Assembly: GCA_002719615.1 (NCBI GenBank)
Contig: PBHZ01000002.1
Location: 48,118-112,117, forward strand
Reading direction: 5' to 3'
DNA from: Methanobacteriota archaeon
Lineage (GTDB): Archaea; Thermoplasmatota; Poseidoniia; Poseidoniales; Thalassarchaeaceae
Length of the DNA stretch: 64,000 nt
Part shown: in pieces, positions 10,201 to 16,693 of the stretch
How the letters are laid out: each line of letters starts with the position of its first letter
How positions within the stretch are numbered: the stretch's first letter is position 1
Notes under the pieces: generated by a model
Databases searched by the model: none
Seen by the model: the letters and a program-made list of their open reading frames with translations, nothing else
What the model was told of the DNA's origin: nothing
Made by a program: the position numbers and the translations under genes

Positions 10201-13200
10201 AATATCACTGGCTCTTTAATTTCAGATAATGGTTCAGCATTAATTAATAGACAAGGAACTTTACTAAATCCAACACTTACCTTCTCAATAGATGGCGATT
10301 TTAATACCTTTACAGTTTCTTCCATATCCACAGATTCCGAAGGTAACTGGTCTGCTGAAATCAGATTAGATCTATCATTCCCCAGAGGCTCGCATGAAAT
10401 TGGCGTACTATTTACTCCCGGAGTCGGTTATTTCAGTGAAAGTACAAATAATTCCTTATTTGATAGTAAAGGATATTCTTCACTCTCAATTCTCAGTCCA
10501 TCAGATCTTGATCCAGATAGTAGGACTACAAGGGGGGAATCACTCTCTGTCAATATATCAATTATTGACAATTCAGGACTCCCAGTAATTTCTGTACCAT
10601 TTGATATCAGTATTGAAGATGTTGTATTGGCAACAGGTTTCACCGATTCCAATGGAGAATCATCATCAATTATTTCTATAGATTCATTTACTTCTCCTGG
10701 TCCTATAAAAATAGATGTCTCTTTTAGTGGCATAAATGGGACAACAGGTCTTCTTGGTGACGAATCTTGGACCAGAGTAGTGGTATTAGCCCCAACAATA
10801 ATAGAGATACTAGAAATTAATGGGTCATTTATTGCTGGTGAAAAAATAACCTTCTCAGGTACTCTAACAGATGAACACGGACAAAGCTTATTTGAAGGAG
10901 AAGAAAATTCAGGAGGAATCTTACATCTCTACATCGACAATGTCGATGTTGGGCCATTATACACTACTCAATCCAATGCGACTACGAATTTTTGGAATAT
11001 AAATTATGATGTTCCTTCAGATATAGATTATGGTCAACACTCGGCTTCTTTAAAATTCCTAGGAGGATTCACATGGGTAGATCCAATGGGTCAAGGAGAT
11101 TCACTCAATCCTGAATATTATTTGCAATCTTCTGCTGATATTAACTTTAATATTTCTCAATTATCTCAAGTAATAATCACTACTCCAACGACAGAAGTTG
11201 ATCGTAATGATCTCGTTTTGATCGAAGGTCAATTAACTGACAAAGTAGGAAGGGCAATATCCAATAGAAGCTTACAGGTTTTCATGAATGAACAGTTTGT
11301 GACAGACTTAAACGCCGATGAAAATGGAGAATTTAATGTTTTCATACCAATACCTCCCGACATGGATTTGGGGCCACAAAACGTCAAAATAATTTTTACT
11401 GGTGAACAATTTATTCTACCTTCTAATTCTTCTACTATATTTGTAGTTCATGGACCGGTATTTCCCTTTGTATTTACTCCCAGTTCGGCAGCCGTAGGTG
11501 ATTCTTTAATAATTCAAGGAACTGTAAAAGATAATTTACAAAATGGTTGGTTGTCTAATCATACCATAGAGATTCTCGTTGATGGGGTTTTGATGGGGAT
11601 AACTAGCTCTAATTCGACTGGTGGATGGCAATTTGTATGGATTGTGCCAGAATCTTTAGATATTGGTAATCATACATTAACCGCCTTTTCCCCTGAACAA
11701 GGATACCATCGTCAAGGGATGTATGACACAAATCTTACGATAGCCTATCATACCGAAATCTCTCTTTCCGTAGAATCTTCTTCAGTCACAAGAGGTGGCG
11801 AATGGAAGTTTAATGGAAGATTGTATGAAGGAGATACTCCTTATCAACTGGGGTTAGAAAATAGAGAAATTACAGTTTCATTAGATGGTGTAGAAATACA
11901 GAAATTATTAACAAATAACGATGGTTCATTCATCTATAATCATTCACTAGGTTATCAAATATCTCGAGGAATCCATGATGTCGAGTTTTCATTTGAAGGA
12001 GAATTGTATTATTTATCTTCTGAAACGAATATTTCTACATTTGTTAGATCTGACATACAAATAGAAATTTCGCCAATAACACATACAATAATACGAAGTT
12101 CTGAAAATCAACCCATAAAAATACAAGGGTTTGTCAGGGAGATTGGAGGGCAGTTTAATGTATTTGAAAATTTAACTCTTAACCTGTATTGGGGAGAAAG
12201 TAATTTGCCATTTAGAAATGATCCATGGGAAAATTCAGGAACATTCAATTTTCAGATTATTTCTAGTGCTCGTGAATTTATGAATCCTGGTATCAATATC
12301 TTAGAACTGGTGATTCAGTCAGACGACTCTCGTTTCTTGAATGGTGACACGATTGACATCGAAGTAAATGTCCTCGTGCCTGTAGACTTTGAATTTTCAA
12401 ATCTTGACATGTCCATTGGTCAGAGAATATTGAAAGGTTCAGTTAATTTAACTGCAAATGATACCGGAGAGCCCTTATCAGGAATTCCAATGTCTGCTTT
12501 ATTACTTAATGGTACCACTACTCATTTTTCCTCTACCAAATTAACAGATGTAGATGGTAAATTTATTTACGAATTTAAATCATTAGCACCACTCCCTCCC
12601 CTATCTGACAAATCATCATGGGGAGATCTACATGTCCAATTATCTTCAGATTCTAATTTTATTGATCCGGTCAGTTTATCAAAATTAAATTTAGAGGGTA
12701 ATTTAGATATAATTTATGAAGTAAAATCTGATAATTCATTTTTCCAATCAACAATCTTTGGTCTAGGATTTATTTTACTAGTATCATTATTAGTAGGTGT
12801 ATTTATTTTGTTGAATCGTCGTAAAATGTCTGAGATGTCTGAAATTGCTGGTATATTCAATTATGCCTCAGAACTTCTTGAAGCAGGAGATGAAGTGAGA
12901 GCTGCAATCTATGAATGTTATCAGAATCTTTGTGAAGTTTTTATGCGTAGAGGATTCTTACGTCGTGGTTTCGAAACAGTTAGGGAATTTGAATTAGCAA
13001 TAAGGCTAGCATTGCCTGAAATTAGTGAAAATTCATTGGTCTCATTAGATAGAATTTTTGAAGAAGCACGTTACTCTAGTCACGCTTTAGGGGAAACTGA
13101 TCGCCAGAATGCACAACACGCTCTTTCTTTGGTCATAAATGAATTAGAAAATTTACAAGAAGTTCCTGATAGATATGAAAATTCAGAAGAATTAGAAAAT

Positions 13201-13203
13201 TAA
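4264..13203 (+). CDS. Giant TSP3-repeat / transglutaminase-like / Ig-repeat / DUF4129 membrane protein
   Basis: A 2979-aa surface protein. I chose the ATG at 4264 over the upstream TTG at 4246 because AAGGTAG (4253-4259) sits just before it. Order: hydrophobic N-terminal signal/anchor (about 16-45); at least nine calcium-binding TSP3-like units of the DTDGDGIPDGWE type (about 45-710); a transglutaminase-like core with GSC (Cys968), SEVH (His1016) and GWIPFE (Glu1034, where Asp is usual); a long series of Ig-like or carboxypeptidase-regulatory-like modules (about 1060-2800); one membrane helix (about 2826-2853); and a cytoplasmic DUF4129-type domain (about 2860-2965: EAGDEVRAAIYECYQ, FEEARYSSH). 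Transglutaminase plus DUF4129 is a known bacterial and archaeal pairing (TgpA-like), there usually without TSP3 repeats. The core may act as a protease, crosslinker or binder; activity is unproven. Confidence 0.85.
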   Translation: MDALFSKPDGEIQLRKSRSAVLFSMIMLGASLSALEFGIWEAMATTDQDGDGLSYGLEFFINTQPQDWDTDNDGLPDGWEWQYGLDPLSSSGDNGSTGDPDMDSLNNLNEYLYSIPSNWDFSGTPNVLDNGVWWNGTVPVSNWDEESAMQLLQGSGGDGADEDPKGNICTDTFDNDHDGLVDSFDDDNDGDADCSSDDDDGDGLIDEDVNGWDTDGDGIPDGWEVAYGLDPTSNSNMDGTFGDPDGDGLINLYEYVNPAWNTRNGSTFPPTQYFRPGPINMTFTTSPCNPVLDLGPGGCEIFTAEVDGITQTDPQNNDTDGDGLNDSYEALILLTDPTEVDTDGDGIFDGIEVNGLYGFPEQPSDPRDNNTDDDHLDDGEEDVNGNGIVDEGETDPTRIEDEGDIDNDGLQNWEENLTCTFWNVSDSDGGGINDGDELDFMRNTNPCISTIDLEFIILNWDSDVNSLQLNSTENINPNPIDWRQNDVPMAYYVLSSGNLTGFRFSSVVGDTLRGIDTDAPLGVTSIIITNGSWCWNATAGAVNDPHCDDDYPDLDSDGLADWEELEGTWGFISRINMTDSDGDGVDDLSEIQNSTDPLEPCHNLLDTDGDGLNNYFENNTGCRLSFGISPGNLTLDTYLTLWNQSDSDNGGVSDGQEYIDGTNPQNNPADDINPTDTDGDGIPDTIEQDIGTDWLDPDTDGGGIPDGQECPESFWSSNCVDSNTDPFNSSDDIVFNSLFFTASNLSDGADPNLKHYWRWHTYDSYTGVSWGVNSSLIGNSLILPPSNISQGISDPAFWNSSSATDWEILFDSGLMTPGIELIAPYNVFEFDSWTEFTAGLNYSNFTRDIIIDTSNIDSLFVSAPEVIFSDNIRENSTVFTASSYATDLPESYLSNAGQLVNNITQQVINDSGAVSAWDKILAIQDFIINGNDTVTFLRNHDGSSRPVGLDTDSDISHWILNSSFEGSCDEFTSLFTVMLRHAGMPTRKVTGFAGGDWDGKSFNVYGKDFTWWSEVHLQTNQNQGNLDMGWIPFEACPSMSLVEVENLSWYPDSIKRDLSGDNISVEGILQFVGNSSVAPNIDLSLYLISPSEISNIPGSASLDEYLVAITTTDENGLFNLSGLPSEVISPGYGSLVIQTSKKNYVGDQGISFSWTINITDDVNITIIEPLPVNQPMLGVGVNTTISGQMAWESNPKIDPTLVDNLELQLSYSTSLDGDVIISSEIGAGGYFEFIIPIQDNEPLGIITATLDFFGWHQDDLNNLSSPLYHANPKSITLPLNITPSPNMSISLESSNLNNSIIDINSFIYMNGTVLSRGLNPSAVNGTLSLDMRRSDLNGPYVNLKNWILNSSSWIGTPGDFEIEWFFNESEVPIPAGPVEVKFQFNADNLSATDQETFTDIYGIRSEINFNYTLSPDMRGAPIEVDVLLTDHTGTSLASFFGDYSLDFDGSQVWNLSDPITPRLSVEWTPSLDTVPGDYSWELYYNGSTWLKPSSISDQIRIRGRANVTTNIGSEWSQGGDLSNPNWISGVARDIILGTTIVGNNSSISLTLQVPSGFPPSPDGFPAAPTVYDLAFGWIDEQTGTYNLSFVMPGDVPSGVYDLRIDLDFSANPPAGGRYYQDNSVLLVNAGIQSKFLVTANDSFAIVVAGDNIELNATINDIADLSRLSNITVELYFDWGGPLENLLQVSQSNSDGIVSFSALIPSDTIPGYYEVRIFAPDDLTDNLDDENAGRWLNNESFVNLTVQVPSTIQIDSIPSEVTALQFFTVSGMVMDSVDSNRTIQGPVDIEIFFLDDPDEILISDFTTNNNGSFTVSVPTDVSGDGISSGLKTLIVSVVNASSPFYLTGTGDASILVRGITNFVDTIPLINTVVDRGNSILIGATLIEFSDNNKPLSDFTVSVKFHDTWLIENVTGEEGNVDFIFTIPNNHPLGVVNVTFFFNGSGTLHSTIKTINTITIRSPTFIEIYPILANPFPGDFFNITGSLISDNGSALINRQGTLLNPTLTFSIDGDFNTFTVSSISTDSEGNWSAEIRLDLSFPRGSHEIGVLFTPGVGYFSESTNNSLFDSKGYSSLSILSPSDLDPDSRTTRGESLSVNISIIDNSGLPVISVPFDISIEDVVLATGFTDSNGESSSIISIDSFTSPGPIKIDVSFSGINGTTGLLGDESWTRVVVLAPTIIEILEINGSFIAGEKITFSGTLTDEHGQSLFEGEENSGGILHLYIDNVDVGPLYTTQSNATTNFWNINYDVPSDIDYGQHSASLKFLGGFTWVDPMGQGDSLNPEYYLQSSADINFNISQLSQVIITTPTTEVDRNDLVLIEGQLTDKVGRAISNRSLQVFMNEQFVTDLNADENGEFNVFIPIPPDMDLGPQNVKIIFTGEQFILPSNSSTIFVVHGPVFPFVFTPSSAAVGDSLIIQGTVKDNLQNGWLSNHTIEILVDGVLMGITSSNSTGGWQFVWIVPESLDIGNHTLTAFSPEQGYHRQGMYDTNLTIAYHTEISLSVESSSVTRGGEWKFNGRLYEGDTPYQLGLENREITVSLDGVEIQKLLTNNDGSFIYNHSLGYQISRGIHDVEFSFEGELYYLSSETNISTFVRSDIQIEISPITHTIIRSSENQPIKIQGFVREIGGQFNVFENLTLNLYWGESNLPFRNDPWENSGTFNFQIISSAREFMNPGINILELVIQSDDSRFLNGDTIDIEVNVLVPVDFEFSNLDMSIGQRILKGSVNLTANDTGEPLSGIPMSALLLNGTTTHFSSTKLTDVDGKFIYEFKSLAPLPPLSDKSSWGDLHVQLSSDSNFIDPVSLSKLNLEGNLDIIYEVKSDNSFFQSTIFGLGFILLVSLLVGVFILLNRRKMSEMSEIAGIFNYASELLEAGDEVRAAIYECYQNLCEVFMRRGFLRRGFETVREFELAIRLALPEISENSLVSLDRIFEEARYSSHALGETDRQNAQHALSLVINELENLQEVPDRYENSEELEN

Positions 13204-13695
13204 TCATTCTAAATACAATTCTAATAAATTATTGGCCCATTTTCCACCGGATATTTTCTGATTTTTGCCTATTTCAAAAGTTTCAATCATGCCTCCAAAG
13301 ATTTCTGGAGATAAAATTCTAACCAAATTTCCACTTTCACTCCTACAAGTTTCGACAATGATTTCTGTTGGAAATTCAGTCGCCAAAGGTAATTTAATGT
13401 TTGAATCCTCCAAAATACCTCCAATATCAGTTAAAAATAAATCTAAACTTCTATTTTCTCTTGATGCAATCTTGTCTCCTTCGATGGCATCTGATATTTC
13501 TGACATCATAGTCATGTGGCTGATTTTTACTTCATCTAGATGAGGTATACTATTCAGAAAAGAATTATGCATTATTTCTGCTGTGACATCTAGTCCGACA
13601 TTGGATATATCAGGAATCGATTTCTGTGTATTCAAATCATCTTCAATCGATAATTCTAGCCTCATCCACTCCATATTATCATGCGTTCCAAACAT
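13204..13695 (-). CDS. Conserved-looking hypothetical protein
   Basis: A 163-aa acidic, soluble protein with no signal peptide or membrane helix, which I do not recognise. The sequence alternates strand-like and helical stretches. It lies 10 nt downstream of the XPD-type helicase gene and is almost certainly co-transcribed with it, so a role linked to the helicase or DNA repair is possible but only inferred. Its stop codon touches the stop of the convergent giant gene. An internal ATG at residue 8 (MEWMRLEL) is an alternative start. Confidence 0.65.
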   Translation of the reverse strand: MFGTHDNMEWMRLELSIEDDLNTQKSIPDISNVGLDVTAEIMHNSFLNSIPHLDEVKISHMTMMSEISDAIEGDKIASRENRSLDLFLTDIGGILEDSNIKLPLATEFPTEIIVETCRSESGNLVRILSPEIFGGMIETFEIGKNQKISGGKWANNLLELYLE

Positions 13696-13705
13696 CTAAC
13701 TCGGA

Positions 13706-15781
13706 TTAACCCATTGTTTCATTGTTCTCTTTCGCCGGCTCGGGAAAATACTCAAAAAATGACTTTGTACGTTTACCAGTTCTTTCCGGATTACTTACTT
13801 CTATAGTCTGTAAAGAGCTTGGCATACAAATTTTATAATTCCTTTGTAAAAGTCTATTCTCAAGAAGCACTACTAATGCCCTATCTTCTCCTTTCCGTAT
13901 AGGCCTTCCAATCGCTTGCATTAAACTATTTACGGCTGGTTGCGAACTTGAATATCTCCATGCTAATGAATTTCCAAAGCGTTTTTCATAATATTTTTTC
14001 AATGCATCTTGTTGGGCACTCGGAGGAGCCAAAGGTAGTCCAACACATATTACGGCTTGGAGTATATTATCGGGGTAGTCGACTCCCTCGGAGAACTTAC
14101 CTCCCAATACTCCCATCAATACTCCTCTCTCTCCATTAGATTCTAATTCGTAGAGTGACTTTTTGCTGGTTTCTATTTCTCTTTTAGACATCGCCCTCTT
14201 CTCTTCGATTACTCTAATACTTGGCCATACCTGTGGCAACCAATCTTCTTCTAAAGCTCTAAATTTTTCCATCATGACATAGCTTGGGAAGAATAATGCT
14301 ACGTTACCTTTTGAATTTTCAATAGTTGAAAAAATATGTTGATTTATCTTGTTCGTATTCGATAATCCTCTAGATGTAAACTTAGTTGTGACATCTCTTG
14401 CTATCAATATAGGTCTTCTATTAGATAGAAAATCAGATCTATATTCTTTAGTAATATTTTTCCTATCTTCAGGAATCTGTAATACATCCGAATACATCGA
14501 AGGAGGATACAAAGTTCCAGACATCAGTATAGAACCACTAGTTTGTTCAAATAACGGTCCACTGATTACTCCTGGGTCAAGTAAAAAACTATGTACTCTT
14601 ATTGGCTGTTCAGTATATTCTGATTTTTCTCTTCCCCTAGAAGGGATTCTATCAATAACTAGAGCCAATGCTGAATTATCTCTGTACTCTATGCATATTT
14701 CCAATAGATATGCTAGTCTAGAACATGCTGTTTCTTCTTCATCTTCGCCAAGTTCTTCTGGCACGATAACGTACAATAATTTTATCATTCTCTCCATTAC
14801 TTCAAATTTTTTCGTATGGCCTGCATCAAGTGATTCCATTAAACTTTCATTTATTTTATTTAAAAACTCATTTGTTTCTATTTTCATATCTTTCTTATCG
14901 CCTAATTCTTTTTCCTTTGTATCATACCACTTTTCCATATCTTTCTTAAGTTTGTTCAATTGTCTTTTTAGTGTCCTAATACCTTCTAATTCTCCAAAAT
15001 CGAATGTATTGTCTATGTCAGATTCATTAATCTCTTTTTCTTTGTACCCTAAATACTCGTTAGTCTCATCGTAAGCGTGTTGAAATGCTAGAGGTTGTAG
15101 AAATGTTTCTAAACCATTTCTGACTCTATCGGGCAAATTATGTGCCTCATCGACTATTAGAATAGAATTAGATAGCTCTATTCCCATCGATGAGAGAGAA
15201 GATTTCATTACATTTTCAATAAATACGTGGTTATAATCACATACTATCACATCAGCATCTTTGGCAGAAATTCTTGCTGATGCCCATGCGCAGATTTCTT
15301 CATCTCTGCTCAATCTAATGACATCTTCAACATGCATTGGTTGTTCGAGTATCTTATTTACAAGTTTCATTCTATTGCTTCTTCTTGCCCTTTCTTCAAT
15401 TCCGCCTTCACAGCTACATTCTCCAGTTATTGCATTTACATCGTAGCACATACTTTCTCTACCAATCATATCGGTCAATTTTATCTGTAATTCATTACTC
15501 ACCTTTTGATTAATTTTTTTTATCGTATCTACTACTATTTTGTGCTGTGATTGCCTTCCTGTTAGAAATAATATTTTCTTCCCATTTCTAGATTTATTCT
15601 TTATTTTAAGTGCTGCTGCGAGGGATGCAGCAGTTTTACCAATTCCTGTCGGGGCTGAAGCAATCAGAAATCCATTCTCTTCAAGTACATTTATTGAGTC
15701 TAGTAACATCTCTTTTTGAGAATCTCGTAAGTCATCATGAGCAAAGAATTCACATGCAGATACCAAATCTTCCCCGCCCAT
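13706..15781 (-). CDS. xpd: XPD/Rad3-family Fe-S DNA helicase
   Basis: A 691-aa SF2 helicase of the XPD/DinG group, a 5'-to-3' DNA helicase used in repair. Seen: Walker A APTGIGKT (43-50), DEAH box (211-214), motif VI QAIGRPIRKG (622-631). Four cysteines between motifs I and II (Cys112, Cys122, Cys124, Cys164) are placed as expected for the 4Fe-4S ligands of XPD. The usual Thermoplasma XPD is somewhat over 600 aa, so this one carries extra sequence, partly in the charged region around 255-330 that corresponds to the Arch-domain zone. A TATA-like AT-rich patch lies near 15819-15832. DinG-like naming is possible, but the cysteine pattern and archaeal context favour XPD. Confidence 0.85.
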   Translation of the reverse strand: MGGEDLVSACEFFAHDDLRDSQKEMLLDSINVLEENGFLIASAPTGIGKTAASLAAALKIKNKSRNGKKILFLTGRQSQHKIVVDTIKKINQKVSNELQIKLTDMIGRESMCYDVNAITGECSCEGGIEERARRSNRMKLVNKILEQPMHVEDVIRLSRDEEICAWASARISAKDADVIVCDYNHVFIENVMKSSLSSMGIELSNSILIVDEAHNLPDRVRNGLETFLQPLAFQHAYDETNEYLGYKEKEINESDIDNTFDFGELEGIRTLKRQLNKLKKDMEKWYDTKEKELGDKKDMKIETNEFLNKINESLMESLDAGHTKKFEVMERMIKLLYVIVPEELGEDEEETACSRLAYLLEICIEYRDNSALALVIDRIPSRGREKSEYTEQPIRVHSFLLDPGVISGPLFEQTSGSILMSGTLYPPSMYSDVLQIPEDRKNITKEYRSDFLSNRRPILIARDVTTKFTSRGLSNTNKINQHIFSTIENSKGNVALFFPSYVMMEKFRALEEDWLPQVWPSIRVIEEKRAMSKREIETSKKSLYELESNGERGVLMGVLGGKFSEGVDYPDNILQAVICVGLPLAPPSAQQDALKKYYEKRFGNSLAWRYSSSQPAVNSLMQAIGRPIRKGEDRALVVLLENRLLQRNYKICMPSSLQTIEVSNPERTGKRTKSFFEYFPEPAKENNETMG

Positions 15782-15862
15782 AGAAAGCGTCTGAAAATAG
15801 AACGACCAAGAAGATTGGCTTTATATTTTTTAAAATTAGTCATTCTGAGTTAATTTGTAGGG

Positions 15863-15885
15863 GCCTCGTGTGTGTGGCACGAGGC
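15863..15885. other. Perfect 8-bp hairpin between genes
   Basis: The arms GCCTCGTG (15863-15870) and CACGAGGC (15878-15885) are exact reverse complements with a 7-nt loop. It lies after the stop of the small basic protein gene (15905) and before the helicase promoter. No T-run follows on either strand, so it is not a classical intrinsic terminator; it could mark an mRNA 3' end or be a protein site. GT-rich repeats in the loop and flank are notable. Confidence 0.6.
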
Positions 15886-15904
15886 GGTGTGTGTAGAATT
15901 GTAT

Positions 15905-16150
15905 TTACTGATTCCTCTCAGAAAATTTTGATCTTCTTGATAATCCATTAAATATTCTTGTGTTTCTATATTCTATTCCTCTTGGGAATCTAGGAGCTTC
16001 TTTGGCATTATAGCCTACCGCGTTGGATAGTCTTGCTCTATGAGCAACTCCTCTGAAACCTCTTGTAAATTTATCTACTGAATTTGGGGTATTGGCGAGG
16101 GGGTTTTGAGGCCCCCCCGCATTTTTTGTGTGCATCCCATCCTCGCCCAT
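15905..16150 (-). CDS. Small basic hypothetical protein in an operon with an RHH regulator
   Basis: An 81-aa, arginine-rich protein that I do not recognise; the C-terminal half (RGFRGVAHRARLS, then FPRGIEYRNTRI) looks nucleic-acid-binding. It starts 8 nt after the stop of the ribbon-helix-helix gene and has a strong Shine-Dalgarno sequence GGTGAG six bases before the ATG, which argues for real translation. Codons in the second half look like those of its neighbours. The first 25 codons contain an unusually GC-rich stretch forming a strong hairpin (16095-16120). The arrangement regulator then small protein recalls toxin-antitoxin operons, but no known toxin motif is seen. Confidence 0.6.
   Translation of the reverse strand: MGEDGMHTKNAGGPQNPLANTPNSVDKFTRGFRGVAHRARLSNAVGYNAKEAPRFPRGIEYRNTRIFNGLSRRSKFSERNQ
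16095..16120. other. GC-rich hairpin inside the small ORF, with a T-run on the plus side
   Basis: A 9-bp stem (16095-16103 with 16112-16120; one mismatch on DNA that is a G-U wobble in minus-strand RNA) with an 8-nt loop, embedded in AT-rich DNA. On the plus strand it is followed by ATTTTTT, the layout of an intrinsic terminator; on the minus strand it falls about 30 nt after the ATG of the 81-aa gene. No plus-strand gene ends here. Confidence 0.55.
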
Positions 16151-16158
16151 TCTCTCAC

Positions 16159-16542
16159 CTATTGAGCGTTTGATTCGCTATCATATCTTATCTGAATTTC
16201 TTTCATTCTGGAAGAAAGTAACCTATCTACAGTTTCACCTTCAATAGTCTCACGTCTAATTAATTCCTTAGCTCCTTGTTTTAACACAGATTCTGGTAAT
16301 TCTCCATGTATTTTACAGAAATCTTTCATTCTAACTGACAAATCTGGCCCCAGATTAACCTCTACTTTAGTTCCCAAAGAGGGCAAAGGATTTGTAATAT
16401 ATTTTTTTATTGCTTCTCTTATCACATCAGATCTGTTTCTAGTACCTTCTAAACCAATTCTTTGGTCTAACTCTAGTAGGAAATCTTCCGGTATTCTTAG
16501 CGATACCATCGGACTGTTACCTGACATGCGAGATGACTTCAT
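16159..16542 (-). CDS. Ribbon-helix-helix (CopG-type) transcription regulator
   Basis: A 127-aa protein with a clear ribbon-helix-helix DNA-binding unit near its N-terminus: strand MVSLRIPEDF, then helix 1 LLELDQRI and helix 2 NRSDVIREAIKKYI. The remaining 80 residues form a helical C-terminal part of unknown role (possible oligomerisation or ligand domain). The frame is open to 16605, but the ATG at 16542 is the better start: TTTATATC lies about 27 nt upstream, as expected for a leaderless archaeal mRNA, and the extra N-terminus would put a hydrophobic tail before the DNA-binding strand. It is followed closely by the 81-aa gene and is divergent from the HD phosphohydrolase; autoregulation is likely but inferred. 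Confidence 0.85.
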   Translation of the reverse strand: MKSSRMSGNSPMVSLRIPEDFLLELDQRIGLEGTRNRSDVIREAIKKYITNPLPSLGTKVEVNLGPDLSVRMKDFCKIHGELPESVLKQGAKELIRRETIEGETVDRLLSSRMKEIQIRYDSESNAQ

Positions 16543-16565
16543 TGAATATGCCAAAAAGCATAATA

Positions 16566-16573
16566 GATATAAA
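16566..16573 (-). promoter_or_regulatory. TATA box of the RHH regulator operon
   Basis: TTTATATC on the minus strand, centred about 27 nt before the ATG at 16542, which fits a leaderless transcript and decides the start. Confidence 0.6.
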
Positions 16574-16693
16574 TGTAATGCAATTGAAGTGCATTTGAAA
16601 TACAAATTATGATAATTTTAAATTTAATATTATTATTTTGAGTTTATTTGAAATGGAGGGACTACCTGCCAAATATGGGAGAGAGGTTTTTTT

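Noticed and set aside
14349..15074. 241-aa open frame on the plus strand
   Set aside because: It lies wholly inside the XPD helicase gene on the other strand; the composition (Ser/Leu/Phe-rich) is that of an antisense shadow, and there is no promoter or SD.
16095..16126. Intrinsic terminator on the plus strand
   Set aside because: No plus-strand gene ends upstream of it; kept only as an unexplained hairpin.
16543..16605. Upstream extension of the RHH regulator (start MYFKCTS)
   Set aside because: This stretch contains the TATA box for the ATG at 16542 and encodes a hydrophobic segment not expected before an RHH domain.
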